From DATBAX01 sp963723765 (GTDB lineage: Bacteria > Acidobacteriota > Terriglobia > Terriglobales > Acidobacteriaceae): DNA of 64,000 nt. Numbering within the stretch: position 1 is the first letter of the stretch; each line of letters opens with the position of its first letter. The DNA is taken from the NCBI GenBank assembly GCA_963723765.1, contig CAVRSD010000007.1, forward strand, positions 1 through 64,000. Direction: 5' to 3'. Shown here one piece after another: positions 52,113 through 62,200 of this stretch. A program made the translations under genes and the position numbers. Under the pieces are notes generated by a model. The model had not been told where the DNA came from and ran no database searches. It saw only the letters and a list, made by a program, of their open reading frames with translations.

Positions 52113-52375
52113 CAAACCCTCCTTGGTGGTTTTCGTGCTCCAGGTGGCCGTGTTTCGCAGCTTACCATGTAGGCGTGGAGTTCCGATAAGAGAAACCTCC
52201 AGTCCTTCTTTTCTGCCGATGGATCGAGCGCGTGACCGGGAATTTTGCCATCGCGCACTTTCTGCAACAGTGTGCGACGCGTGATGCCTAAGAACGTAGC
52301 TGCTGTATCTCCATCGACAAAGCGTTCAAGAGTTGCGGTTGGTGCGGCTGCACCGAAGGCGTGGCTGGCTGTCAT
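52112..52375 (-). CDS. Excisionase-like MerR/HTH_17 small protein
   Basis: This 87-residue protein has a helix-turn-helix of the excisionase type: FVDGDTAATFLGITRRTLLQKVRDGKIPGHALDP, then DWRFLLSELHAYM. Such proteins steer the integrase to excision. It overlaps the integrase gene by one base and is transcribed away from the 383-residue gene. ATG at 52375 is chosen because GAGG is nine bases upstream; the longer start at 52408 is possible. The type is likely; the role is inferred. Confidence 0.8.
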   Translation of the reverse strand: MTASHAFGAAAPTATLERFVDGDTAATFLGITRRTLLQKVRDGKIPGHALDPSAEKKDWRFLLSELHAYMVSCETRPPGARKPPRRV

Positions 52376-52408
52376 AAGAGGGAACCTCAAGAAGTACAAA
52401 CGTTGCAC

Positions 52409-52476
52409 TTGACACTAACGCAGGAGTACCAATACAGTCAATATATAACGTTACATAATTTTGATGGGGAGGGCCG
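52409..52476. promoter_or_regulatory. AT-rich divergent control region in the element
   Basis: Between the excisionase-like gene and the divergent 383-residue gene, TTGACA occurs at 52409-52414, and the 8-base palindrome TAACGTTA at 52446-52453 sits in AT-rich sequence. It may be the operator of one of the DNA-binding proteins of the element. No -10 with full consensus was found. Confidence 0.35.
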
Positions 52477-53628
52477 ATGGCAGAAAAGGCAGCGACGCTG
52501 CACCAACCGGTGATTTCCATTCGGATTTCCGAAGAACTCCGCTCAAGGCTGGAAACGCTTAAGGAAGTGATCGCTCTCAAGACGGGCCAAACGGTCTCAA
52601 CATCGGAGGCCGCAAAACAGTTGCTTGAGTCGGCCAGAGATGACCGTCTTGAGTTAGCAAATCTGCTCACCGAGCCAACGGATTCTCTGCTCAAGGTTCG
52701 CGGGAAAGCAGAGGCAAAGCTGCCGCTATCACTGGCCGAATGGACCTTGGTTGCCCATTATTGCGCGAAGGGTGCAGAGTCGTTTACGAGCACTGAACAA
52801 GGCCAGCTTTCTTATGAATCTTTGGCCGAGATTCTAGAGGCATTTCTCGCTGCTTACGCTTTGGTACGCCGACAAAAGAAATCGCCCCGCGACTTCTTTT
52901 ATTTGATGACGCTTCCCGAGGACAAACAGGCTGCAACAAAGGAGCCAACTGCGGTCGGAAGCGACGACGTTCACCGAGTCGTTAAGCACACGATTCAAAT
53001 GCTGAATGATTCGACTCAGAAGCGACGCAGACCATTGCTTGCCATTCGTAACCTCTACACTCTGCTGGATGAGGAAAACTTCTCGAATGTCGAGAAGCTG
53101 AACGATGCTCTGTTGCTCCATTGGGCTGCTCTTTGGCGGGTGTGCGCGAGAGGGCATTATGCAGCTCATCGCAAGCCTTTGCGCCGACGGCCAACAGAAG
53201 GGGACGACGACGATTTTGAAATCCCCGTGCAGCGAGGATTGCCCGCACAGGAACAGGCCGGATACCGTCTCGATCTCGTGCGGGAGAAAGGCAACGAATT
53301 CTCCCCGATCTTGCAGTTTCCTGGGTCGCTCGCACCTCGCTATCCCGTGGGCGGATACGCACGGATTGCGGAGTTCCGAAGGATGCTCGAAGGGCATGAC
53401 ATGACACGCCCATTCGCACAGTGGAAGGGGTCTTATTTCTCGGCCATCAACATGATCATGGAGAACGAGGAGTTGAATGTGTCGTTTTGTGCGCGCGCGA
53501 ACGGGATCAGCTTCAGCTTTCCTATAGAACACTGGAAGGCAATTCGCACTTTGTTTGAGCGCGCGTGGCAGTCGCCAGAGGTAGTCAGCGCATGGGAAAC
53601 GTTGGCGCTGGAATATGGCGAGATGTAG
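52477..53628 (+). CDS. Hypothetical element protein with ribbon-helix-helix-like start
   Basis: This 383-residue protein starts with a strand-helix-helix unit (ISIRISEELRSRLETLKEV, TVSTSEAAKQLLESAR) like ribbon-helix-helix DNA-binding domains. The rest, about residues 60-383, does not match a family I recognise. It is charged and soluble, with a helix-rich centre and a C-terminus FCARANGISFSFPIEHW. The ribosome site GGGGAGGG precedes ATG 52477. It diverges from the excisionase-like gene across an AT-rich region, so it may regulate that region or act in replication or transfer. A stem-loop follows its stop. The function is unknown. Confidence 0.6.
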   Translation: MAEKAATLHQPVISIRISEELRSRLETLKEVIALKTGQTVSTSEAAKQLLESARDDRLELANLLTEPTDSLLKVRGKAEAKLPLSLAEWTLVAHYCAKGAESFTSTEQGQLSYESLAEILEAFLAAYALVRRQKKSPRDFFYLMTLPEDKQAATKEPTAVGSDDVHRVVKHTIQMLNDSTQKRRRPLLAIRNLYTLLDEENFSNVEKLNDALLLHWAALWRVCARGHYAAHRKPLRRRPTEGDDDDFEIPVQRGLPAQEQAGYRLDLVREKGNEFSPILQFPGSLAPRYPVGGYARIAEFRRMLEGHDMTRPFAQWKGSYFSAINMIMENEELNVSFCARANGISFSFPIEHWKAIRTLFERAWQSPEVVSAWETLALEYGEM

Positions 53629-53633
53629 AAGCG

Positions 53634-53648
53634 CGGTGCTTCGCACCG
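53634..53648 (+). terminator. Short stem-loop after the 383-residue gene
   Basis: CGGTGC and GCACCG form a six-base stem with a TTC loop, six bases after the stop codon, followed shortly by ATTTT. A weak intrinsic terminator is likely. Confidence 0.5.
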
Positions 53649-53802
53649 GAAGAATTTTGACACTCCACCCCTTCGAGGGAACTGTAGGGAAACCCATCAG
53701 TGTGCTCTGGGAACCATCGCCGCATCTGATAGATAGTGTTGCTGGGGGTTCCGTAAGGAAACTCATGATTCGATGCGTAAACGTGGGTACTGGGAGGTTG
53801 AA

Positions 53803-54186
53803 GTGATAGCGCTGCTCGATGAGAAGAACATTGCAGCAGAGGCGGCCAAGCGGGCGAGGTTCCGAGTGCATCACGTGGGGACGAAGCTGAACGAGGCGGA
53901 GCTACATGGGCTGGAGGCGCTTGCGAGGAAGCGAAACCAGACGCAGGCGGAGCTGATCCGTAGTCTGATCCTGTGCGACATCGAACAGGACAAGATGGGG
54001 CTTAGACCGAGTGCGGAAATGGTGGAGATCACGGCGTGCCGGCTGCTGTTGGTGAACCTGCTTGGTCCGATGGCAAAAGGCCAGGCGATTACGTCGGAGG
54101 TGTTCGACGGAATCGTCGACTTGGTCAAGAAGCAAAAGGCGCGCGTGGCTCTGGACCGGCTCAAAGACCACGAAGCGCGGCGCTGA
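53803..54186 (+). CDS. Ribbon-helix-helix mobilisation-type protein (MobC-like)
   Basis: This 127-residue protein has a basic N-terminus and a ribbon-helix-helix core: VGTKLNEAELHGLEALARK and QTQAELIRSLILCDI. Length and composition resemble the small MobC-like relaxosome proteins of mobilisable elements. GTG at 53803 is chosen because GGGAGG is five bases upstream, although an ATG at 53773 is in frame. A long inverted repeat begins about 300 bases downstream. The fold is likely; a mobilisation role is inferred. Confidence 0.6.
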   Translation: MIALLDEKNIAAEAAKRARFRVHHVGTKLNEAELHGLEALARKRNQTQAELIRSLILCDIEQDKMGLRPSAEMVEITACRLLLVNLLGPMAKGQAITSEVFDGIVDLVKKQKARVALDRLKDHEARR

Positions 54187-54481
54187 GCATCGATGGCCTC
54201 GCTCCTCCGCTGCGAGCCTCCAAGGGTCTCCACTCCGCTTCGATGAACTGACACAGGAGGCAACGCCCTACCGCTACCCTGCCACGAGCGTTTCCCAGGT
54301 AAAGAGAAATGTCTTCTTCTCATGTTCCAAACATGGCGAACCAGGAGCTACGTTAGTGGATCGACGGCGCAGTGTCTAGCCCAAGACGCCATCCTTGCGC
54401 GAGTGTGGTGGGATTGAGCGGGAGAACAACCCCCGGTTTCCGGGTGAATTTCTCATTTCCTCCGTCGGGATTATACGGAGC
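54187..54481. other. Non-coding stretch before the long inverted repeat
   Basis: No gene with protein-like sequence was found in about 300 bases between the ribbon-helix-helix gene and the inverted repeat. Short frames here are shadows. The sequence is part of the integrative element. Confidence 0.35.
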
Positions 54482-54564
54482 GAGGGAGGCCAGTCAAGGC
54501 TCTGCGCCTCGCTCCGACCGCTACGCGGCGCGCCAAAAACGCGCGGCCTTGACTAACCTCCCTC
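54482..54564. repeat. 19-base inverted repeat, candidate oriT or element structure
   Basis: The left arm at 54482-54500 and the right arm at 54546-54564 are inverse copies with 17 of 19 pairs (GAGGGAGGCCAGTCAAGGC against GCCTTGACTAACCTCCCTC). The 45-base interval contains GCGCGCC and AAAAACGCGCGG, which can form a further hairpin. It lies downstream of the MobC-like gene, where an origin of transfer would be expected. Confidence 0.5.
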
Positions 54565-54708
54565 TCCGCTCCTGTCTTGCTTCCAGCTAGAAAGAAAATG
54601 AGAAGAAAGGATGGCAGAGGGAACCATCGCCCGTGCTCTCCGCACTCCGAGGAGCCAGCGGCGGATGGGTTTCACGACCGCCACACGATCCTCGAGGAGG
54701 GTTTCTGC

Positions 54709-55449
54709 TTAAACCGTCGCCGCCTTTGCAGTGGGCTCGTCCGGAGCTCGGGAAGAAGACTCCATCGAGGTGCGCTCGGTGAGCAGCTGGGTGGGGTTTG
54801 CGGCAGAACGGCCGAAAAGGAATCCCTGTACCTGGTTTGCGCCGAGAGTTTTGATCATCGCCAACTGCTCCGGGGTTTCGATTCCTTCGACTACCACCTC
54901 CATGTTCAATTGGGTGGCCAGGGTGATCAAAGACTGGACCATGGCTTTCATTTCTTTTCTCGAGGTCAGCTCCTTCACAAAGGCGCGGTCAATTTTCAGT
55001 GTGTTAAAGGGCAACCGGGGAAGATGACTCAAGCACGAATATCCGGTGCCGAAGTCGTCGATAGCGATGGTGACTCCCAGTTTGCGTAAGCGCTTCATGG
55101 TTTCGGCAGCCCGCTCGGTGCCGTTCAACATCACCGATTCGGTGAGTTCGATTTGCAGAAGCTCTGGTTTCAGGCCTGCATGCCGCAGCACCTCGGCGAC
55201 CTCGTCCACGAAAGTAGTTCGCGTGAACTGAATGCTAGAGACGTTGACCGCGACCTGGATGGGATGCGCAGAGATTTTCTGCCAGCCGGCCGCTTCGGTA
55301 CAGGCGCGCTGGAGAACAAAAGCTCCCAAGGGAACGATGAGGCCGCTTTCCTCCGCGATGGGAATGAATTTTGCGGGTGGGACGCTGCCCAGCGTGGGAT
55401 GGGTCCAACGGGCGAGAGCTTCGAAGCTGACTAATTGGCCCGAATTCAC
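54709..55449 (-). CDS. EAL phosphodiesterase part of a split GGDEF-EAL protein
   Basis: This 246-residue frame carries the EAL domain: FEALARW with the EAL signature, NVSSIQFTR, IELTESVML, AIDDFGTGYS, LKIDRAFVKEL and VVVEGIET. The set is intact, so the domain could hydrolyse cyclic di-GMP. It has no plausible start of its own: the frame begins inside the linker that follows the GGDEF domain upstream. The neighbouring GGDEF frame (55446-58592) ends early here. One missing G near 55499-55501 would join the two to one protein of about 1294 residues. Confidence 0.85.
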   Translation of the reverse strand: MNSGQLVSFEALARWTHPTLGSVPPAKFIPIAEESGLIVPLGAFVLQRACTEAAGWQKISAHPIQVAVNVSSIQFTRTTFVDEVAEVLRHAGLKPELLQIELTESVMLNGTERAAETMKRLRKLGVTIAIDDFGTGYSCLSHLPRLPFNTLKIDRAFVKELTSRKEMKAMVQSLITLATQLNMEVVVEGIETPEQLAMIKTLGANQVQGFLFGRSAANPTQLLTERTSMESSSRAPDEPTAKAATV

Positions 55450-58400
55450 ATCAAACTGGGATTGATACTGTACCGTGATTTCGCCGCGGACGATGGCGCC
55501 TGAAGCTGATTTTCCAGAGTCACGCGCTCGCGCACCATGGAGCCGAGTTCGGGAGTGAAATACATGTAGCGGTTCTTGCCATTCCGCTTCGCCGAATACA
55601 TGGCGCTGTCGGCCTGTTGCAGCAGATCGGCAGCGTTCACGCCGTTTTCGGGAAACATGCTAATTCCCACGCTGGCGCTGATGGTGATGTTGTGCTTGTC
55701 AATCAAGAAGGGAGTCGAAAGGATGTCGAGCAGGTTTTTGGCAACCAATTCCGCTTCTTCTTTAGTATGGAGCTTGGTCAGCACAACGGTGAATTCATCG
55801 CCCCCGAGCCGGGAGAGCGTATCCGCCTTGCGAATTCGCAAGCCCAAGCGCTCGGCGACCTGACCCAGCAGGGCATCGCCGATGGTGTGGCCTAAGCTGT
55901 CGTTGACCAGCTTAAATCCATCCAGATCAATGTAGAGCACGCCCACGATCTGCGCATTGCGCGTGGCCACCGCCAGGGCCTGGGAAAGACGGTCTGATAA
56001 AAGCCTACGGTTGGGCAAGCCGGTCAGTTCGTCGGTCAGCGCTTGATGTTGTAGCCTTGCCTCCGCCTCCGCCTTGGCCAGATCACGCGCGTGCAACTCG
56101 GCCAGCATCTTGTTGAACTCCGCGCCCAGTTGGGCGATTTCCTCGCCCCTCTGAACCGAAACCCGCGCGGTGAAATCTTTTCTGAGCGAGACCTCTTGCA
56201 TTGCCGTGGTCAGATCGCGAACTGCCTGGGCCTTCTCCCGCGCCTGTCGCAGCGCCACGGTCTGACTGCGAACCCGCTGCCGCAGTTTCGCGCCCCAGAT
56301 AAGGGTGGCAAGAACCGCCGCCAGCAGAGCGCCCAGGACCAACGCGGTGTGCTGGACATTCCACCACGACGCTCGTTTGAGGACTTGGATATCTTGCGGC
56401 GACCGGATCATGATGCGGAACCCTGGATCGTACACATTCAACGTGAACAGGGACTGAGGGTCCACTTGTGAGGATGAAATTCCCGTCAGACGGAGAACGC
56501 TGCCGAGTTCCAGTGCGGAAGGGGAAACGCCAGCGTCCCGGACATAGAGTTGCGCGTTAAAGGTGTGGCTTCCGGATTGGAGTACCAGGGTTCTTGCTCC
56601 CGGGGAACTCATGACGCTAAGCAGGCGGCCCTCGGTAGTGACCAGCCGTGAATCGTATTTGCCGGCCACCAGCGACTCGGCCGTGACCGGCTGCGCCGCG
56701 CTGGCCACGTCATGCCGCAACACGTGTGTTTGCGCTTCGGTCAGCACCGGGGAATAGCCGCCAGGCGTCGCATATCCCACGGCTTCGACAAAGTCTGCTG
56801 GGCGCAGGCCTTGTGTCTGTCCCTGAATTTCCAATCCTCCGGTTTTGTCTTCGATGTAGAAGAATCCCGCGCCGACCATGGTGACCGACCCGGCCACTTT
56901 GACCCTATGATTGAAGCGAGCGTGCGGAGAGAACCGCAGGAGGTCATTGATGGCGACCGGCGCTTTGTCGAATGGCGCTTTGTCGGGAGCTTCGACTACC
57001 TTGATGTCATCGAGCTTCGAAATCGAAAGTTGAAAACCGATCAGTTGGCGGCGGGAATTGAAGATGGTTCCGCAGACCCCGCGGACGCGAACCGTGGCGT
57101 CCTCCATGGCGCGCAATTGCTCGATGGTGCCGAAGCCGGGAGGGCTGCTCACGTGAATCTGTCCGAACGAGGTAAACAGGTCAAAACTCAAGTGCCTGGG
57201 GTCTTGCCCGCTTTTGAGCGGGTGGACAACTCCCTCGACTTCCACGAAGTCGGAATCCAGCATCCCCGAAGAGGCGTCGCGGGCGGTGATCTTGATCGGC
57301 TCGGGCAGTCGCGCTGTCCCCGCTTCGATGAATTTGGGGGCCACGATAATCGGAGCATAGTTGCCGGCGTTGGTAAGCCCCACCACGGTCACTCGCTCTC
57401 CGGCAAACAAAGGCTTGGCGGTGTCGGAATAGGTGAGAAAGATCCCTCCCGTCGGATCTTGGACATACAAAAGTTTCCAGTCCGTATCGACAAACGTCAC
57501 TACCGCGGTTAAGCGGACGGGCAGAGCGGCGTTGGCCTGGTCCGGCTTTAGATCATGAATCGCCGCCGTGGAGGTTATGGGTTGGCCGGCGTATTTTTCG
57601 GGAACGATTGGGCTTGGGCCTTCGAGTTTTTTCGCGGTCGCGTGATTGATCTCGATCGCTATTCCGGACCCATGCAGGAAACCCCGGACCTCGACCGGAG
57701 TCCCTCCGGCGAGGCGGGTGGGTTGGTCAAAGTTAGTGAGCAGAGCTCCCCAGGCATCTTCCACAACCAGCGCCTGGGTGCTCTTTTGGACTGCGACCCG
57801 GCCGCGCAGGATGAGCTGATGGCCGTCGCTCGCTTTCGGGTCCAAGTAAAGAGAGCGCACCGAAAACTGGGGATTCGATGCCGGAGGATCGCCGACTATC
57901 CTGACGTTGCTAGCCCAGGCGATCCAAATACGCTGCGTCTTGATATAGCCGTTGCCGTCGCGGATGGCCTCGCCCACCCCGGTGATCTGGACCGTGGAAT
58001 TGATCGGGTCGCCGTCGCAACCGGGCGGCAGGAAGGCCTGGACTTCATTTGCCGAATCCCCAAGTGTCATCACCGCAGCCCCCGATGAGTCTTTCGTCAA
58101 GGACTGGACGATTCCGGTCAATTGCACGCGCAGCCCGGTCATATCAGTTCGCGCCAGATTTCTCATGCCGATGAGTTTCGGTGCCGGCAGAACACTTCGC
58201 TGTTTTGTCGGTGTGACCTGAAAATCGGTGGTCCGAACGCCGGGACTTCCATCGGCCAGAGTGTCCTGCATGAGCGTGCGCGCTGCAACGCGAACCACCT
58301 GGCCCGGCGCGATGCCGGCTGGGATTGAATCCACCGCAATGCCGCCGGTTTCATCCTGCACCCAGAACCGATGGTTGCCGGTGTCCACGTAGGTAACGAC

Positions 58401-58592
58401 CCCCCGCAAGTGAACCTGACGGTTGGGAAGCGTCTTTAACTCGGCAATGTTGTCGTATCCTGGGTCGCCCCAAGATAGCCATTGGGGTTTCCGCGATGCA
58501 GTAAGCCAAACACCAGCAATGAGTGCAACTAAAGCCGAAGACGCCAACAGAACCTCCCAAACTCGAGGCATGCGAAGGGATCGTGGCATCAT
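55446..58592 (-). CDS. GGDEF diguanylate cyclase part with OB-like sensor repeats
   Basis: The first 1048 residues of the split protein. It starts with a membrane helix (VWEVLLASSALVALIAGVWL), then carries several beta-rich units of about 100 residues with recurring V-x-V-x-G-x-V and FFYIEDKTGGLEI-like or FWVQDETGGIAVDS text, which look like OB-fold repeats. A second membrane helix near residue 750 (ALVLGALLAAVLATLIWGA) is followed by a HAMP-like coiled region. GGDEF follows (RLGGDEFTVVL, LTGLPNRRLL, IDLDGFKLVND). It would make cyclic di-GMP in response to a periplasmic signal; the EAL part follows in the next frame. Confidence 0.85.
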   Translation of the reverse strand: MMPRSLRMPRVWEVLLASSALVALIAGVWLTASRKPQWLSWGDPGYDNIAELKTLPNRQVHLRGVVTYVDTGNHRFWVQDETGGIAVDSIPAGIAPGQVVRVAARTLMQDTLADGSPGVRTTDFQVTPTKQRSVLPAPKLIGMRNLARTDMTGLRVQLTGIVQSLTKDSSGAAVMTLGDSANEVQAFLPPGCDGDPINSTVQITGVGEAIRDGNGYIKTQRIWIAWASNVRIVGDPPASNPQFSVRSLYLDPKASDGHQLILRGRVAVQKSTQALVVEDAWGALLTNFDQPTRLAGGTPVEVRGFLHGSGIAIEINHATAKKLEGPSPIVPEKYAGQPITSTAAIHDLKPDQANAALPVRLTAVVTFVDTDWKLLYVQDPTGGIFLTYSDTAKPLFAGERVTVVGLTNAGNYAPIIVAPKFIEAGTARLPEPIKITARDASSGMLDSDFVEVEGVVHPLKSGQDPRHLSFDLFTSFGQIHVSSPPGFGTIEQLRAMEDATVRVRGVCGTIFNSRRQLIGFQLSISKLDDIKVVEAPDKAPFDKAPVAINDLLRFSPHARFNHRVKVAGSVTMVGAGFFYIEDKTGGLEIQGQTQGLRPADFVEAVGYATPGGYSPVLTEAQTHVLRHDVASAAQPVTAESLVAGKYDSRLVTTEGRLLSVMSSPGARTLVLQSGSHTFNAQLYVRDAGVSPSALELGSVLRLTGISSSQVDPQSLFTLNVYDPGFRIMIRSPQDIQVLKRASWWNVQHTALVLGALLAAVLATLIWGAKLRQRVRSQTVALRQAREKAQAVRDLTTAMQEVSLRKDFTARVSVQRGEEIAQLGAEFNKMLAELHARDLAKAEAEARLQHQALTDELTGLPNRRLLSDRLSQALAVATRNAQIVGVLYIDLDGFKLVNDSLGHTIGDALLGQVAERLGLRIRKADTLSRLGGDEFTVVLTKLHTKEEAELVAKNLLDILSTPFLIDKHNITISASVGISMFPENGVNAADLLQQADSAMYSAKRNGKNRYMYFTPELGSMVRERVTLENQLQAPSSAAKSRYSINPSLM

Positions 58593-59241
58593 ATTTGGCT
58601 TGTCAGCAAGTTTCGGTCAGATCTGCAACTGCGACTTGGATTTCTAAGCGCCTCTTTGACTTAGCACTTGGATGACCAGTCGGCAGGAAATTTGGAAAGC
58701 GGGAACATAACTCCATCAATCAGAGTGCGTTAGCATCGCGGGGTTGGCCATGGAATAGTTTTTCTGGACGGAGCGGAGAGCTCCCAAAACGGAACGGATG
58801 CCCAAATTCCGGACTGTGGTTGGATGGTCGATCATCGTCGCCAGTGAAACCTTGGAAACGGGGTTGCGGCCCGGTCCGTTTCTTCGTCGGCGTGTTTCTG
58901 TGTCGTAATGTCCAGCACCAGCAAGCAATGGCTTGTGGAAGGAATCTTGATGAATGGCCTATCCGTCCAGATGCAAGACACAATCACAGATTCTTGACAG
59001 CGGCGACATTGCTTTCCGCTGCACTTCTGCCCGCAAGCAATGGCAAAACGATTGCTACACCCGACCGTCGAGGTGTCAAGAGACAGGGCGCAAGTTGAGT
59101 CTCAGGCTTTCACCTGCGAAAACTGGCCGGACCACTCGAGTAAAAAATCGTGGCCCTAGAGGGAAATAGAAAGTCTTTGCCCATGGGATGGCTGACTAAC
59201 CCAACAGCTCCTGCGGGCGAAGAGATTGAGCGCATTGCCCA
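58593..59241. other. Intergenic region with no supported gene
   Basis: About 650 bases separate the divergent GGDEF-EAL and histidine kinase genes. Short open frames on both strands have no protein-like composition or ribosome site. CGGTCCGTTTCTTCG-like text and AGCAATGG occurs twice near 58922 and 59036, but no clear structure was found. Promoters of both genes should lie here. Confidence 0.35.
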
Positions 59242-62200
59242 ATGTCTTATAGCGACGCACACCGCTTCAGGCTGCTGCAAATTTATTGCCAAGCGTCAGC
59301 GATTGCCGCTGTGGGGATGGCGTGCCTGGTATTGTATGGCTGGGCCTTTCACCTCGACACTGTCTTGTCCGTCCTTCCCAGCCTACTCAATATGAAGGTC
59401 AATGCGGCCCTTGGCATAGGGCTTTCCGGCATTTCTTTATGGTTGCTTCTCCCCGGCGAGTCTCACACCAGGAGGGGCCAGATTGCTCGTTTCCTTGCCC
59501 TGCTGGTCGTCCTGATTGGCCTGGTGACATTGTGTGAATATTTGTTTGGCCACGATCTCGGGATCGATCAACTCCTATTCAGCACTCTAAGCGGTTCGAT
59601 CGGAGCGCCTTCACCGGGACGCCCTGGCCCTACAGCTGCAATCGCTCTCATGGCCCTCGGTTTTGGGCTGATGCTTCTGGACAGCAAGCTGGAGCGCACC
59701 TACCGACTGACCCAAATACTGAGCCTGTGCGCTGGACTAATGGCGCTCACGGCCATCAACGGCTACATCTACCACGCGGTAGCTCTCACCAGGCTCTTTC
59801 TGTACACCAAGGTGGCGGCGCACACGGCAATCGCGCTGTTTTTGTTGAGTGGCGCACTTTTCCTCGCTCGGCCCCGGAGCGGGATAGCCGGCGAGCTCAC
59901 GAGTGAAAGATCGGGAAGTGTTATGGCGCGCCGGCTCCTTCCGGCGGTTTTCTTGATTCCAATTCTACTGGGATGGCTCGGCTTGCGCGGAGAATGGGCA
60001 GAACTGTATGGGATCGAGTCAGGCACGGCGCTGTTCGTCAGTGCCAGCATTCTAGTCTTCGCCGTTGTGATCTGGTCGAACGCACGAAAGATGAACGAAG
60101 AACACGACCAGCGCAGCCGTGCCGAGGTGGCCCTGCGCGAACTGAATGTGGATCTCGAGAGGCGAGTTGCCGACCGGACCCGCATTCTCGAGCAGCATTC
60201 CGCGGTTCTCGCTGAACAGGCCGCATTACTTGATTTGGCGTCGGACGCTATCGTAGTGCGAGACATGCAAAACCGGATCTTGTTCTGGAATTGCGGAGCT
60301 GAGACCATTTATGGCTGGACCGGCCAAGACGCGTTAGGAAGAGACTCCACTGAATTGCTAAGAACAGAATTCATCGAGCCTGCTGAAAAGGTTAGAGCCG
60401 ACCTCTTGCGCGACGGCCATTGGGAGGGCGACGCGATTCAATACAAACGTGATGGTAAGCGCTTGATCGTTGCCAGTCGCTCCGCTGTTCAATGCGATCC
60501 GCAGGGCGCACCGGTTCGAATCCTTACCATTAACAATGACGTTACCGCCCAAAGGCAGGCTGAAGATGCACTACATGAAGGGGAGGAGCGCTTCCGCGAC
60601 TTGGCGAACAATATTTCCCAGTTGGCCTGGATGGCCGATGAGAATGGCTCGATCTTCTGGTACAACCAGCGCTGGTTCGACTACTCCGGAACCACTTTGG
60701 ATGAAATGGCCGGATGGGGCTGGCAAAAGATCCATCATCCAGATCACGTGCGGAGGGTAGTGGAAAAAATCAGCCGGTGCTTCCAGAGCGGCGAGGTTTG
60801 GGAAGACACCTTTCCCCTGCGCGGCCGGGAGGGCGCCTACCGCTGGTTCCTCTCGCGCGCCGTTCCGATTCGCGATGCGGAGGGTAAGGTATTGCGGTGG
60901 TTCGGCACCAATACCGACGTTACGGACCACCAGGAAGCTGAAGCCCATACTACGTTGCTAACGGAACGCCTCGCGCTCGCCACCGCCATCGCAAAAATCG
61001 GCGTCTGGGAGTGGGACCTGGTGCGCAATGAGGGTACGTGGGATAACACGATGCTTGAAATGTATGGTTTCCCGCCGGTTGCTACCATCCCGTATGAAAG
61101 CTGGTCCAGTGCGGTTTGCCCGGAGGATCGACCTCAAGCCGAAGCCACCTTGCAGAAGATCATCGAGGAAAAGGGGCATGGAGAGCTGGATTTTCGAATT
61201 ACCCGGAAGGATGGGTCTCTAAGAAATATTACGGGCGTGTGTCGAGCCGTTCTTGATGAGGCCCAGAACGTCCGCCGGGTCATCGGAGTCAACTTGGACG
61301 TAACCGAACGCAAGGCAGCGGAAAAGGCTTTAGAACAGAGCCGCCAAACCCAACTCCGCTTCAAGGATGAATTTCTGTCCCACGTCTCACACGAGATTCG
61401 CTCTCCGCTCTCAGCCATCATGCAATTTACAACTATCATGCTGGATGGATTGGCCGGTGAGCTCAATAAAGAGCAACGGCAGTACGAAGAAATCGTTCTA
61501 CAGAATGCCGGCCAGATGAAGTCGATGATCGATGATCTGCTCGAGGTCACGCGTCTGGAGAATGGAAAGCTTAGCGTTGAGCCGGAGAACTTGTTGGTGT
61601 CCGATGCTGTGTCGGACACTCTCAATACTCTTCATGGAAACGCCTGTGCCGGTGGAGTGAGTCTATCCAGCCATCTGCCCTCAGGTCTGCCCGCGGCCTA
61701 CGCAGATCCAATCCGCTTGCGCCAAGTCCTGATCATTTTGGTCGACAACGGAATAAAGTTTACTCCCTTCGGCGGTACGGTCAAGATTCATGTCCGGCTC
61801 TTGGAGGACGATCCGGATTCTCTATGTATCGACGTTTCGGATACCGGGAGCGGGATCGAGCCGAACCATCTGAACAGGATTTTCGAACGTCTATACCAGA
61901 CCCTGGACGACTGCCGGCCTACCAACGGGCTCGGACTGGGCCTGTTTATTTGCAAGGAATTGGTAAGACTGCAGGGCGGCAAAATCTGGGTCGAGAGTGA
62001 GTGGCAGAAAGGCAGCACCTTTTCATTTACCCTGCCCATTTTTTCTTTTAAGAAACTATTGCTCCCTCTGATCAAGAACGACAGGTGGCCCCTAAAATCT
62101 GCCGCGCTCGTAACGGTGGAGATTTGCCGGCGAGACGCTTGGACTTCCGGGGAATCCCAGGAGAAATGGTCTCGGGAAGTCCGCAACCTTCTCCGCAGCT

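Larger units (their letters stand above)
50811..54708. mobile_element. tRNA-Phe-targeted integrative element (right end not found)
   Basis: Right after tRNA-Phe come, in order, short direct repeats, a tyrosine integrase, an excisionase-like gene, two ribbon-helix-helix-type proteins and a long inverted repeat. The integrase is next to the tRNA 3' end with its stop towards it, the usual layout of islands inserted into tRNA genes. A copy of the tRNA 3' end that would mark the far attachment site was not found in the window, so the listed right edge is only the last base before the EAL gene. No cargo beyond hypothetical genes is evident. Confidence 0.6.
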
